Positions 16,343-25,272 of a stretch of 64,000 nt of DNA are shown here, piece after piece. Where the stretch lies: assembly GCF_014647235.1 (NCBI RefSeq), contig NZ_BMOU01000004.1, positions 124,379 to 188,378 on the forward strand, written 5' to 3'. The notes beneath the pieces were generated by a model. It had not been told where the DNA came from, searched no databases, and saw nothing but the letters and a program-made list of their open reading frames with translations. Made by a program: the position numbers and the translations under genes. Within the stretch, counting starts at the first letter, position 1; every line of letters begins with the position of its first letter. Origin of the DNA: Haloarcula pellucida (GTDB taxonomy: Archaea; Halobacteriota; Halobacteria; Halobacteriales; Haloarculaceae).

Positions 16343-18121
16343 ATGGCAGCAGGAGATCTAGTGCTGACGGGGTTGATGGCCGTCCTCCTCGTCGGTATCG
16401 CCGCGCTACTCACGCGCATCGAGAACTGGCGGTCGTACACACCGCTCGCGGGCGGCGGTACCGCGACCGGCGAGACCGTCATTCACCGTGAGAAGCCCGC
16501 AGGTATCGTTCGCTGGTTAACGACAGTCGACCACAAAGACATCGGCATCCTCTATGGCGTCTACGCCGTCATCGCCTTCGCCGTCGGTGGCATCATGGCG
16601 ATGCTCATCCGCCTTCAACTCGTCACTCCCGGAGGGGCGCTGCTGGGGGCGAACGCCTACAACTCCATTCTGACGAGTCACGGCATCACGATGCTGTTCC
16701 TGTTCGGGACGCCCATCATCGCGGCGTTCGCGAACTACTTCATCCCGCTCCTCATCGGGGCCGACGACATGGCGTTCCCGCGCATCAACGCCATCGCGTT
16801 CTGGCTCCTCCCGCCGGCGGCCCTGCTCATCTGGGCCGGGTTCTTCCTCGCACCGGTCACCGAGAACATGATCGAACCCGCACAGACGGCGTGGACGATG
16901 TACACGCCGCTGTCGGTCGAACAGACCAACCCCGGCGTCGACCTGATGCTGCTGGGCCTGCACCTCTCCGGCGTCGCCGCCACGATGGGTGCGATCAACT
17001 TCATCGCGACCATCTTCACCGAGCGTGACGACGACGTGAGCTGGGCGAACCTCGACATCTTCTCGTGGACGATCCTGACCCAGTCGGCGCTCATCCTCTT
17101 CGCGTTCCCGCTGCTGGGCAGCGCCATCGTCATGCTCCTGCTGGACCGCAACCTCGCGACGACGTTCTTCGCCGTCGAGGGCGGTGGCCCGCTGCTGTGG
17201 CAACACCTGTTCTGGTTCTTCGGCCACCCCGAGGTGTACATCCTCGTCCTCCCGCCGATGGGCCTTGTGAGCCTCATCCTGCCGAAGTTCGCCGGCCGGA
17301 AACTGTTCGGCTTCAAGTTCGTCGTCTACTCCACGCTGGCTATCGGCGTACTCTCGTTCGGCGTCTGGGCACACCACATGTTCTCGACAGGGATGGACCC
17401 GCGCCTGCGGGCCTCGTTCATGGCCGTCTCGCTGGCTATCGCTATCCCGAGCGCCGTCAAGACGTTCAACTGGATCACGACGATGTGGAACGGGCGACTC
17501 CGCCTGACGACGCCGATGCTGTTCTGTATCGGCTTCATCTCGAACTTCATCATCGGCGGCGTCACCGGCGTCTTCCTCGCCGCGATTCCGGTCGACCTCA
17601 TCCTCCACGACACCTACTACGTCGTCGGCCACTTCCACTACATCGTGATGGGGGCCATCGGCTTCGCCGCCTTCGCCGGCATCTACTACTGGTTCCCGGT
17701 GTTCACCGGGCGGATGTACCAGCGCACCCTCGGGAAGGCCCACTTCTGGCTCTCGATGGTCGGAACGAACCTCACGTTCTTTGCGATGCTGGCGCTGGGC
17801 TACCTCGGGATGCCCCGCCGCTATGCGACCTACCAGTTCGACGGCGCTATCGCGCCGCTGGCACAGGTCGAGACGTACCACCTGCTGGCCACTGCCGGCG
17901 CGCTCATCCTGTTCGTCGGTCAGCTCATCTTCGTCTGGAACGTCGTCCAGTCGTGGCTCGAAGGCCCGAAGGTCGAGGACGGCGACCCGTGGAACCTCGA
18001 GCGCGACGGGATGCTCGACCGCGAGTTCCAGTGGTTCGACCGCAAACTCGAGACGACCGTCACGGACGGCGGTGAAGAAGAGGAGCAATCCGCACTGACC
18101 GGAGCGCGTAGCGACGACTGA
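16343..18121 (+). CDS. coxA: cytochrome c oxidase subunit I, aa3 type
   Basis: The 592-residue haem-copper subunit reduces O2 to water and pumps protons. It carries the binuclear centre and haems. It has the expected twelve or so helices after an extra N-terminal helix (residues about 5-25). The FWFFGHPEVY motif includes the CuB His and the cross-linked Tyr of family A oxidases. WAHHMFSTGM gives the other CuB histidines. HDTYYVVGHFHYI holds the haem a3 and haem a ligands, and the first low-spin haem His lies in SHGITM. The C-terminal tail is long and charged. Subunit II is not in the window. Confidence 0.96.
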   Translation: MAAGDLVLTGLMAVLLVGIAALLTRIENWRSYTPLAGGGTATGETVIHREKPAGIVRWLTTVDHKDIGILYGVYAVIAFAVGGIMAMLIRLQLVTPGGALLGANAYNSILTSHGITMLFLFGTPIIAAFANYFIPLLIGADDMAFPRINAIAFWLLPPAALLIWAGFFLAPVTENMIEPAQTAWTMYTPLSVEQTNPGVDLMLLGLHLSGVAATMGAINFIATIFTERDDDVSWANLDIFSWTILTQSALILFAFPLLGSAIVMLLLDRNLATTFFAVEGGGPLLWQHLFWFFGHPEVYILVLPPMGLVSLILPKFAGRKLFGFKFVVYSTLAIGVLSFGVWAHHMFSTGMDPRLRASFMAVSLAIAIPSAVKTFNWITTMWNGRLRLTTPMLFCIGFISNFIIGGVTGVFLAAIPVDLILHDTYYVVGHFHYIVMGAIGFAAFAGIYYWFPVFTGRMYQRTLGKAHFWLSMVGTNLTFFAMLALGYLGMPRRYATYQFDGAIAPLAQVETYHLLATAGALILFVGQLIFVWNVVQSWLEGPKVEDGDPWNLERDGMLDREFQWFDRKLETTVTDGGEEEEQSALTGARSDD

Positions 18122-18130
18122 AGACGGTCA

Positions 18131-18135
18131 TTTTT
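18131..18135 (+). terminator. oligo-T terminator after coxA
   Basis: TTTTT follows the coxA stop codon by about 10 nt in a GC-rich context. Archaeal transcription commonly ends at such a T-run without a hairpin. The assignment is positional only. Confidence 0.4.
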
Positions 18136-18177
18136 CCTCGCGCTAGTCCCGCGCTGTTCGCGGAAGCGATCTATCGC

Positions 18178-18267
18178 TCAGGCGCCGGAGACGAGCACGA
18201 TAGCCGTCACGAACATCATCACGGCGATACCGGCGAGGACGACGAACAGCAGTTCTTTCTGACTCAT
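18178..18267 (-). CDS. 29-residue single-helix membrane protein
   Basis: An ATG at 18267 opens a 30-codon frame ending TGA: MSQKELLFVVLAGIAVMMFV continuing to VLVSGA. One membrane helix fills most of the protein after a short charged start. Similar tiny membrane proteins occur next to haloarchaeal oxidase genes, so it could be a minor oxidase subunit. It points against coxA and lies divergent from the next small protein with a 59-bp gap. The clean start, G/C-ending codons and a single perfect helix favour a real gene despite the length. Confidence 0.55.
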   Translation of the reverse strand: MSQKELLFVVLAGIAVMMFVTAIVLVSGA

Positions 18268-18326
18268 AGGCAGGCTACGGGCCGGAAGTGAAAAAGGCTA
18301 ATCGTCTCGGTCACCTACCTGCGGGC

Positions 18327-18605
18327 ATGAGCGAGCAACCGGTCGGGCGGTCCGGTGAACGAGTGGTCGTCCAGTTGTACGTCGTCATCGTCGCCCTCGC
18401 TGGCGTGATGGGGTTCGTGCTGGGCAACATCCGCCCGTCCGACCTCGAACCGGAACTGTTCGGGGTCATCGCACTGCCGCCGACGCCACTCGGCGTCGCC
18501 ATCTACGGTCTGGTCACCGTCGGTCTCGGCCTCGGCGTGTTGCTGGCGCTGGTGGTCTACATCTCCCGACACACGGACGACGACGGCCAGCGCGAACGAC
18601 AGTAG
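18327..18605 (+). CDS. two-helix membrane protein, DUF7520-like
   Basis: The 92-residue product has helices at about 13-35 and 54-77, separated by NIRPSDLEPELFGVIALPPTP, and a charged tail. The ATG at 18327 is supported by an AAAAAGG TATA-like element about 28-30 nt upstream. I associate it with the DUF7520 family that accompanies haloarchaeal coxA. Function is unknown; an accessory role for the oxidase is inferred from position. Confidence 0.65.
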   Translation: MSEQPVGRSGERVVVQLYVVIVALAGVMGFVLGNIRPSDLEPELFGVIALPPTPLGVAIYGLVTVGLGLGVLLALVVYISRHTDDDGQRERQ

Positions 18606-18627
18606 TTCGCCGTCGCCCGCCGTCTTT

Positions 18628-19506
18628 TCAGTCGATGTGAACCATCTCTCCAGCGTCGAGTGCGAACCGTTCCGGGACGCTGTCCCTCGTGGCGTAGTGG
18701 TACAGTGCCGTCGAAACGGGACCGCGTACGAGTCCACGGAGGAACGCCGTGAGAGCGAAGCCGCCGAGGAAGACGGCGACGGCGAGGAACGCTGCCTGCG
18801 GCAGGCCGGGTGCGACCGGAAGGACGCCGCTGTCGACCGTGAAAACGCCGAGCACTTGGCCGACGACGACGCCGACCGCGGTCGCGATTCCGAGGCACCC
18901 CGCGAGGTACTCGAACGTCCTCGCACCGTAAACAGTGAGGACCGCACTCCCCCATTGGTCGGTGATGGCACCGTCTATCCGAGTGACGAGCGTGCTGGCA
19001 CTGCGGTCCTCGATGGCTAGCGCCGGGGGGAGGAACGTCCCGAGAACGTCCGACCCGACTCGGAGGCTCCCGGTATCGGTCACGTAGCCGGCGAAGAACG
19101 TTCCCGTGACGGCGAGCGCACCCAGAGAGATGGCCGGCAGTCGACGGACGGCGTAGGCCAGTCCCGAACCCGGCGTCGGTCGAGTGCCCTGCAAGAGTGC
19201 GTGCAGTTCGTAGCAGTACGCGACGTCGAGGAGGACGACCAGTATCGGGCCGACGACGTACAGCGAGAACAGACAGCTCCCGACGACGAGCAGTAGCGTC
19301 GGGATACCTATGGGAACGTCCGGTCCGATGCCGTCGACGGGTGACAGCGCGATGGCTCCGACGGCGACGATAGCGAGTGTCCCCGACAGCGCTTTCAGCA
19401 CCGGGTAAAGGAGCGGTGCGGGATACCGGACAAGTAGACGGACGGTCCCAACGACGAGTCGTAGCTGCTGTGCGATTCCCGGCCTCCTCTTGGTCGTCTG
19501 TCCCAT
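18628..19506 (-). CDS. multi-helix membrane protein, DUF6159-like
   Basis: This 292-residue protein has five or six membrane segments and no catalytic motif. Conserved-looking soluble pieces are the first cytoplasmic stretch RPGIAQQLRLVVGTVRLLVRYP, the loop SLGALAVTG, and the region after the fifth helix ending TALYHYATRDSVPERF. That set matches the archaeal and bacterial DUF6159 family. It stands alone and ends 22 bp from the end of the convergent DUF7520-like gene. Confidence 0.7.
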   Translation of the reverse strand: MGQTTKRRPGIAQQLRLVVGTVRLLVRYPAPLLYPVLKALSGTLAIVAVGAIALSPVDGIGPDVPIGIPTLLLVVGSCLFSLYVVGPILVVLLDVAYCYELHALLQGTRPTPGSGLAYAVRRLPAISLGALAVTGTFFAGYVTDTGSLRVGSDVLGTFLPPALAIEDRSASTLVTRIDGAITDQWGSAVLTVYGARTFEYLAGCLGIATAVGVVVGQVLGVFTVDSGVLPVAPGLPQAAFLAVAVFLGGFALTAFLRGLVRGPVSTALYHYATRDSVPERFALDAGEMVHID

Positions 19507-19576
19507 AGCGCGGGCTCGCTCGGTATGCGATATAAACCTCCGGAGCGGCTATCGTGGCCTTCCTCGCCGACCGGCC

Positions 19577-21280
19577 TCAGGCGACGCCCGCCGTCTCTCG
19601 GTAGGCACCGTACTCGGATTCGAACACGGCCATTATCTCGCCCATCGTCGCGTACGCCTTCACGGCGTCGACGATGGCCGGCATCACGTTCTCCCCGGCG
19701 TCGACGGCCGCCCGGACGTCGTCGAGTGCGGCCTCGACGGCCGCGTCGTCACGGTCGGCCTTGACCGCGTCGAGGCGGTCCCGCTGGCGGCGCTGGACGT
19801 CCTCGTCGACGGTTAGCACGTCCGGCTCGGTGTCCTCCGCGACGGTGTAGGCGTTGACGCCGACGACGACCTCGTCGTCGTCCTCGACGCGTCGCTGGTA
19901 CTCGTAGGCCGAGTCCTGTATCTCCCGCTGGAAGTACCCCTGCTCGATGCCGGCGAGGACGCCGTCACGGACCGACCCGTCGCCCAGTTCGTCGCGGACG
20001 TGGTGGATGTAACTCGTGGCCTTCTCCTCTATCTCGTCGGTCAGTGCCTCGACGGCGAAACTCCCGCCGAGTGGGTCGACGATGTCGGCCGCCCCGGACT
20101 CCTCGGCGATGATCTGCTGGGTTCGCAGGGCGACCCGGACGGCGTCCTCCGAGGGCAACGCGAGCGCCTCGTCGAAACTGTTGGTGTGGAGGCTCTGGGT
20201 CCCGCCCATCACGCCGGCGAGTGCCTGAATCGTCACGCGGACGACGTTGTTGAGTGGTTGCTGGGCGGTGAGCGACTGTCCGGCGGTCTGGGTGTGGAAC
20301 TTCAGTTGCTTGCTGGCGTCGGCCTCGGCGTCGTACCACTCGTCCATCACGCGGGCGTAGATGCGTCGGGCCGCACGGAACTTCGCCACCTCCTCGAAGA
20401 TGGCGTTGTGGGAATTGAAAAAGAAGGACAGCTGCGGGGCGAACTCGTCGACGTCCAGTCCCCGGTCGAGACAGTCCTCGACGTAGGCGAACCCGTCGGC
20501 GAGCGTGAACGCGAGTTCCTCGACGGCCGTGGCGCCGGCCTCGCGGATGTGATAGCCGGAGACGGAGACGGGCTTGAACTTCGGCGTCTCCTCGCAGGCG
20601 AACTCGATGACGTCCGTGACTAACTTCAGCGAGGGTTCCGGCGGGACGACCCACTCTTTCTGTGCGATGAACTCTTTGAGCATATCGTTCTGGAGGGTGC
20701 CACGAATCTCCTCGCGCGGGACGCCCTGCTGGTCGGCGATAGCGAGGTACATCGCGTAGACGACCGGTGCGCTGGGGTTGATAGTGAACGACGTGGACAC
20801 CGCACCGACGTCGATACCGTCGAAGAGGCGTTCCATGTCCGCCAGCGTGTCGACGGCGACGCCCTCCTTGCCCACTTCGCCGTCGGCCATCGCGGCGTCG
20901 GAGTCGAGTCCCATCAGCGTCGGCATGTCGAACGCCGTCGAGAGACCGGTCTGGCCCTCCTCGGTGAGATAGTGAAACCGCTCGTTGGTCTCCTCGGCCG
21001 TGCCGAAGCCGGCGAACTGCCGCATCGTCCACTGGCGGCCGCGGTACATCGTCGGGTAGACGCCGCGTGTGTACGGTTCCTCGCCGGGGAACCCGATGTC
21101 AGTCTCGTAGTCGGTGTCGGCGACGTCGAGCGGGGTGTACAGGCGATCTACCTCCAGATTCGAGACGGTCGCGAACCGCTCGCTGCGCTCACCGTAGGCG
21201 TCGAGTACCGGGTCGAGTGTCTCGCGCTCCCACTCGCCTTTGGCGTCCCGAATGCGCTGGAGGTCCTCCTCGTCGTACAT
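19577..21280 (-). CDS. mcmA1: methylmalonyl-CoA mutase, catalytic (large) subunit
   Basis: It interconverts succinyl-CoA and methylmalonyl-CoA, linking propionyl-CoA to the citric acid cycle or to carbon storage. The 567-residue protein is the substrate-binding TIM-barrel only. It starts with the interaction segment, then YTRGVYPTMYRGRQWTMRQFAGF, which contacts CoA, and includes TAFDMPTLMGLDSD and SGYHIREAGATAVEELA. The B12-binding domain is absent, as in archaea, where it is a separate small subunit not present here. The ATG at 21280 gives the family N-terminus; an upstream ATG at 21307 is less likely. Confidence 0.95.
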   Translation of the reverse strand: MYDEEDLQRIRDAKGEWERETLDPVLDAYGERSERFATVSNLEVDRLYTPLDVADTDYETDIGFPGEEPYTRGVYPTMYRGRQWTMRQFAGFGTAEETNERFHYLTEEGQTGLSTAFDMPTLMGLDSDAAMADGEVGKEGVAVDTLADMERLFDGIDVGAVSTSFTINPSAPVVYAMYLAIADQQGVPREEIRGTLQNDMLKEFIAQKEWVVPPEPSLKLVTDVIEFACEETPKFKPVSVSGYHIREAGATAVEELAFTLADGFAYVEDCLDRGLDVDEFAPQLSFFFNSHNAIFEEVAKFRAARRIYARVMDEWYDAEADASKQLKFHTQTAGQSLTAQQPLNNVVRVTIQALAGVMGGTQSLHTNSFDEALALPSEDAVRVALRTQQIIAEESGAADIVDPLGGSFAVEALTDEIEEKATSYIHHVRDELGDGSVRDGVLAGIEQGYFQREIQDSAYEYQRRVEDDDEVVVGVNAYTVAEDTEPDVLTVDEDVQRRQRDRLDAVKADRDDAAVEAALDDVRAAVDAGENVMPAIVDAVKAYATMGEIMAVFESEYGAYRETAGVA

Positions 21281-21415
21281 ACCGCGCCATATGTCACCAG
21301 TCCGCAAGAGTGTTCGGGCGCGGCCCCCGCTCCGTCCGCGACGACGGCGTCGGACGGTCGGAGATGTCGTCCGGATGCCCTCGTGAAAACGGCTATACTG
21401 TCAGCAAAACGTCCG

Positions 21416-22210
21416 TTACTCGTCCTGTAACCGCTGTGTCGTCTCGACCAGTGGATGCCGGGCGTAATCGACGACTTCGATATCGTCGATGCGTTCGAGG
21501 TCGGAGTTGGCGGCCGTCTCCGCCATGCCGAGTTCGACGGGCCCGTCGAGGACGATGACGTAGGCGTCCATCCGGTCGACACCGAGACGGTCGGCCGCTT
21601 TCACTCGGTGGTGGCCGTCGGCGAGCAACAGGTCGCCGCCGTTGTCGATGACGACCAGCGGTTCGGCCAGTCCCCGTTCGAGTTCGTAGACTCGGCCTTC
21701 CAGTTCGTCGGCGTACACCGTCTTCTGTGTCGGCGTCAGATCGGCCAACTCGACTTCGCGCCGCTCCTCGTGGGTGGTGATGCCGTGGATGTTCTCCAGC
21801 GTGCGACCGAGTTTCTCCACCTTGTCCGGGGTCGCGCGCTCTATCTGCGAGCGGATGACGTCCGCGTTGGAGATGATGCCGACGAGGTGGCCCGCGTCGT
21901 CGACGACCGGGAGTTTCTGGATGCCAGACCGGAGGATGACGCGGGCGGCGTCCTGTACCGCCATGTCCGGGTGGGCGACGAGGATGTCGCCGCTCATCAC
22001 CCGGAACATCGGTTCGTGGTCGTCCGCCAGCAGGAGGTCACGCGCACTGACAAAGCCCTCGACGCGTCGTCCGTCGGTCACCGGGAAGCCACTGAACTCG
22101 TCGCTCTCGGCGATACGGGTCGCGACCTCGTCGACTGTGTCGTCGAGTTCGACGGTGGCTACCTCCCGTGTCATGTACTCGCCGACCGTCGGTCGACTCG
22201 GGTCGTCCAT
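21416..22210 (-). CDS. CBS-pair protein with ParB-like domain
   Basis: The 264-residue product begins with two CBS motifs (about 1-125), with YMTREVATVELDDTVDEVA, then FPVTDGRRVEGFVSARDLL, then QKLPVVDDAGHLVGIISNADVI. Such pairs bind adenine nucleotides. The C-terminal part (about 150-235) is ParB-like: VELADLTPTQ, then PLVVIDNGGDLLLADGHHRVKAADRLG, where DGHHR corresponds to the ParB nucleotide-binding Box (GxxR). A CTP- or nucleotide-controlled regulator is plausible. It lies 38 bp downstream of the RCK-DHH gene on the same strand, so the two may be one transcript. Confidence 0.82.
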   Translation of the reverse strand: MDDPSRPTVGEYMTREVATVELDDTVDEVATRIAESDEFSGFPVTDGRRVEGFVSARDLLLADDHEPMFRVMSGDILVAHPDMAVQDAARVILRSGIQKLPVVDDAGHLVGIISNADVIRSQIERATPDKVEKLGRTLENIHGITTHEERREVELADLTPTQKTVYADELEGRVYELERGLAEPLVVIDNGGDLLLADGHHRVKAADRLGVDRMDAYVIVLDGPVELGMAETAANSDLERIDDIEVVDYARHPLVETTQRLQDE

Positions 22211-22248
22211 CACCCCGGAATTGACCGGGAGTGGTGAAAAAGTCTCGG

Positions 22249-23769
22249 CTACTCCTCGTCGTCGCCCGGCGAATTCTCGACTGGTTCCGGCACGATTTCG
22301 GCGTACGTCTCCGGCCCGTACTCCGAGGTTCCGTAGACGCTGCCGAGCAACCGGTGGGAACGAGATTGTACCGCTTCGAGGAACCGGTCGTTGACGACCG
22401 ACCGGACGATGTCGTGGAGTGACTCGTCCCGGTCGTCGATGGCGTCGAGTACGCCCAGCGTTATCTGGGCGCCGGCCATGTCGGCGTGGCCCCCTGCGGA
22501 CCCGATCTGGCCGAAGGCGTCTCGCAGGGCCTCCCCGAGGTCGATGTCGGCGCCGCGTGCTCTCGCAGAGGCGAAGATCGTCCCGTCGATGACGCCGTAC
22601 ACCATCGTCGCCTGCACGTCCTCTAAGTCGAGGAGTCTGTCTGCGGCCTGTGCCAGTGCGTCGCGGTCGCCGAGTTCGCCGACGCAACTCAACAGCACCG
22701 ACCCCTCTTTCTCCCGGTTGTCGATGGCTCGGCCGATGACTGTCAGCGTCTCGGCGCTGACACTCGGGTCCTCGATGCGCTGGAGGGCTTCCATGTCCGC
22801 CCGGGGGACGAGGTGGGCGGCGGCCTCGAAGTCCTCGACCGAGACTTCTCGGCGGAAGTCTTTCGTGTCGACTCGGATGCCAAAGAGCAGTCCCGTCGCG
22901 ATCGGGTCCGGGATGTCGACGCCGAACCGCTGGAAGTAATCGACCAGTAGCGTACTAGTCGCCCCCACGGCGCTCCGTAGGTCGACGTAGCGGGCCTCGA
23001 CCGGGAGACGCGGTGGGTGGTGGTCGATGACGATATCGACGGCGAGGTCCTCGGGCAACTGGTCGTTGACGCCGGGTCTGGAGTGGTCGACGAGTGCGAA
23101 CCCGTCGTACTCCGCCAGTGCGTCCGCGTCCTCCGCTGTCAGGTTCACGAGGTCGTACTCCAGTAAGTTCACGAACGCACGGTTCTCCTGATGGGAGATG
23201 TCGCCGTAGTAGCAAATGGAGACGGTACAGCCTGCCCGTTCCGCGAGTTCTCCCAGCGCGACGGCGCTGGCGATGGCGTCCGGGTCCGGGTTGTCGTGGG
23301 CGAAGATAGCGAGGTGGCCGTCGATGTCCCGAAGGACCCGCTGTAGTTGGCGGACCCGCGTTCCTTCGGCCCCGACAGTCTGGTTGAGGGCGTCGACGAC
23401 GACCGCCTCGGCGTCTACGACTCGGTCGGCGACCCGCTCGAGGGTCGCTCGCTGGTCGGGCGTCGCTTCATACCCCGTATAACACAGGACGAACGCGTCT
23501 GGAAACAGTGTCTCGACGGTCTCTGCGGCGACGGTGTTGACTGCTGGGTCGTCCGTCGCGACGGCGACGGTGTCCGGGTCGATGTCGATACCGGCGAGCG
23601 TCGCGCGGTCGGCCGGGTCGGCCACCGTCACGGCGATGTCGTCGGTCCGCAGTGTCTCGGCGCGATGTTCGTCGTCGGTGACGACGTGGAGCGGGCGGTG
23701 GCTAACGCTTGCGGCGTCGATGAGCGCCAGTGCAGTCGAACCAGCTCCAAGCACCAACCGAGACGGCAT
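22249..23769 (-). CDS. DHH phosphoesterase with N-terminal RCK/TrkA-N domain
   Basis: The 506-residue protein begins with a Rossmann fold (LVLGAGSTALALIDAA, ending about 115) like the TrkA nucleotide-binding domain. A DHH phosphoesterase follows (about 140-330), with the metal-binding sequence HDNPDPDAIASA, FALVDHS, and DIVIDHHPP as the DHH motif. A DHHA1-like C-terminal domain contains GSAGGHADMAGAQITLG. DHH enzymes of this type split cyclic or linear di- and oligonucleotides or bisphosphates. The fusion suggests that the phosphoesterase is controlled by NAD or another nucleotide. It is probably cotranscribed with the CBS-ParB gene. Confidence 0.85.
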   Translation of the reverse strand: MPSRLVLGAGSTALALIDAASVSHRPLHVVTDDEHRAETLRTDDIAVTVADPADRATLAGIDIDPDTVAVATDDPAVNTVAAETVETLFPDAFVLCYTGYEATPDQRATLERVADRVVDAEAVVVDALNQTVGAEGTRVRQLQRVLRDIDGHLAIFAHDNPDPDAIASAVALGELAERAGCTVSICYYGDISHQENRAFVNLLEYDLVNLTAEDADALAEYDGFALVDHSRPGVNDQLPEDLAVDIVIDHHPPRLPVEARYVDLRSAVGATSTLLVDYFQRFGVDIPDPIATGLLFGIRVDTKDFRREVSVEDFEAAAHLVPRADMEALQRIEDPSVSAETLTVIGRAIDNREKEGSVLLSCVGELGDRDALAQAADRLLDLEDVQATMVYGVIDGTIFASARARGADIDLGEALRDAFGQIGSAGGHADMAGAQITLGVLDAIDDRDESLHDIVRSVVNDRFLEAVQSRSHRLLGSVYGTSEYGPETYAEIVPEPVENSPGDDEE

Positions 23770-23804
23770 GGGTTCTGGTCCGCTCTGGAGCGTCTAAAAA
23801 CCCG

Positions 23805-24233
23805 TTACTTCAGTCGTTCCTGCAGGAACGACGGGTGAGCCGCTGTGACGCCGTCGAGCGCGAGTATCTCGTCTTCGATGACCGCCGCCAGCGAGTCGCC
23901 GTCCGTCGCGCGGACTTCGGCCATCAACATGTGGTCGCCACTGGAAGTGTACAGCGACTCGACGGCGTCGATGCCTTTCAGCTTTCGCGTGGCCTCGACG
24001 TAGCGTTCGCTCGCGACGTCGATACCGACCATCGCGATGGACTGGCCCGCGAGTTTCTTCGGGTCGACGTCGGCTGAGTAGCCGACGATGACGCCCTCCT
24101 CTTCGAGTTTCTTGATGTACTTGCGGACCGTCGGCTTCGAGACGTCGGCCCGGTTCGCTATCTCTGCGTAGGATGCCTGAGCATCGTCCTCTAGGACCGA
24201 CAGGATTCGACGCTCCGTAGACTCGGCACTCAT
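23805..24233 (-). CDS. Lrp/AsnC-family transcription regulator next to por genes
   Basis: The 142-residue protein has an N-terminal helix-turn-helix (RRILSVLEDDAQASYAEIANRADVSKPTVRKYIKKLEEEGVI, residues about 8-49) and a C-terminal RAM/ACT-like ligand domain with IAMVGIDVA and DSLAAVIEDEILALDGV. The ATG at 24233 is preceded by an ATATTTTTT TATA element, consistent with a short or leaderless mRNA; the upstream ATG has an immediate stop. It lies downstream of porAB on the same strand, with 98 bp between. Regulation of porAB by this protein is plausible, since a palindrome lies upstream of porA. Confidence 0.88.
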   Translation of the reverse strand: MSAESTERRILSVLEDDAQASYAEIANRADVSKPTVRKYIKKLEEEGVIVGYSADVDPKKLAGQSIAMVGIDVASERYVEATRKLKGIDAVESLYTSSGDHMLMAEVRATDGDSLAAVIEDEILALDGVTAAHPSFLQERLK

Positions 24234-24331
24234 GTACGTTTCTTTTCCATGGACGAAAAAATATCTTCCGAACCAGAAACCCGGTTTCGAGCGCCCCGAG
24301 AAACGGTACGGGGAGGCCCGGACCGAGGTGG

Positions 24332-25270
24332 TTACTTGTGGTGTTCGAGGAGGTTGTCGTAGGTCCGCTCCCACTCCGCGTCCTCGTCGAAGTACCGCTC
24401 TGCGAGCGGTTCTTCCGGCATCTCGCCGATGGCGCGCTTCTCCTGTCCGTAGGAGGGGCGGGCGTCCTCGACGTACATCCGGCCGGTCAGGACCTCACCC
24501 TCGTACAGTCGTTCCTCGGTCTTGCGCATCATCTCGGCGGCTTCGACGCGGTCCGAGACGTCGAAGTCGAACTCGTCAGACTGCTGGACGTCCGTGTACG
24601 GGACGTAGTGTTTCGCGTCCTTGTTCCAGGTCGGACACTGGGTCAGGAAGTCGATGTGTGCGAAGCCGTCGTGTTCGATGGCCTCGGCGATTATCTCCTT
24701 CGCCTGGTTGGGGTTGACGGCTGCAGTCCGGGCGATGTAGGTCGCGCCGGCGTTGAGCGATTGGCTGAGCGGTCGGATGGGCGACTTCGCCGAGCCGTGA
24801 GGCTGGGTCTTGGACTTGTGACCCTTCGGCGACGTCGGCGACGTCTGGCCCTTGGTGAGCCCGAAAATCTCGTTGTTGAACACGATATACGTCATATCGT
24901 GGTTCTCACGGGCCGTGTGGATGAGGTGGTTCCCACCGATACCGTAGCCGTCACCGTCACCGCCGGCGGCGATGACCTCCAGTTCGGGGTTGGCCAGTTT
25001 CGCGGCCCGGGCGACGGGCAGCGAGCGGCCGTGGATGGTGTGGAACCCGTAGCTGTTGAAGTAGCTGTTGAGCTTCCCGGAACAGCCGATACCCGTAAAC
25101 AGCGCGACTTCGTCGGGGTTCCTCCCGACCTCGGGCATGGCCTGTTTCAGCGCCTTGAGGACGCCGAAGTCACCACAGCCCGGACACCACGTCGCTTGCG
25201 GTTCGATGCCGGGTGTGAACTCGTCACGGTCGATCTCGCGTTCTTCGCCGATTGCGCTGAATGCACTCAT
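24332..25270 (-). CDS. porB: pyruvate:ferredoxin oxidoreductase, beta subunit
   Basis: This 312-residue subunit binds thiamine diphosphate (ThDP) and [4Fe-4S]. It works with PorA to turn pyruvate and CoA into acetyl-CoA and CO2, with ferredoxin as acceptor. WCPGCGDFG carries two Fe-S ligand cysteines and GIGCSG a third. GGDGDGYGIGGNH followed by NN is the ThDP-Mg motif. Length and the absence of an internal ferredoxin domain match the haloarchaeal type. Two bases separate it from porA, so the genes are cotranscribed. Confidence 0.95.
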   Translation of the reverse strand: MSAFSAIGEEREIDRDEFTPGIEPQATWCPGCGDFGVLKALKQAMPEVGRNPDEVALFTGIGCSGKLNSYFNSYGFHTIHGRSLPVARAAKLANPELEVIAAGGDGDGYGIGGNHLIHTARENHDMTYIVFNNEIFGLTKGQTSPTSPKGHKSKTQPHGSAKSPIRPLSQSLNAGATYIARTAAVNPNQAKEIIAEAIEHDGFAHIDFLTQCPTWNKDAKHYVPYTDVQQSDEFDFDVSDRVEAAEMMRKTEERLYEGEVLTGRMYVEDARPSYGQEKRAIGEMPEEPLAERYFDEDAEWERTYDNLLEHHK

Positions 25271-25272
25271 GG

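Noticed and set aside
16517-18088. 523-codon frame opposite coxA
   Set aside because: Arg/Asp-rich shadow typical of the antisense of a high-GC coding sequence.
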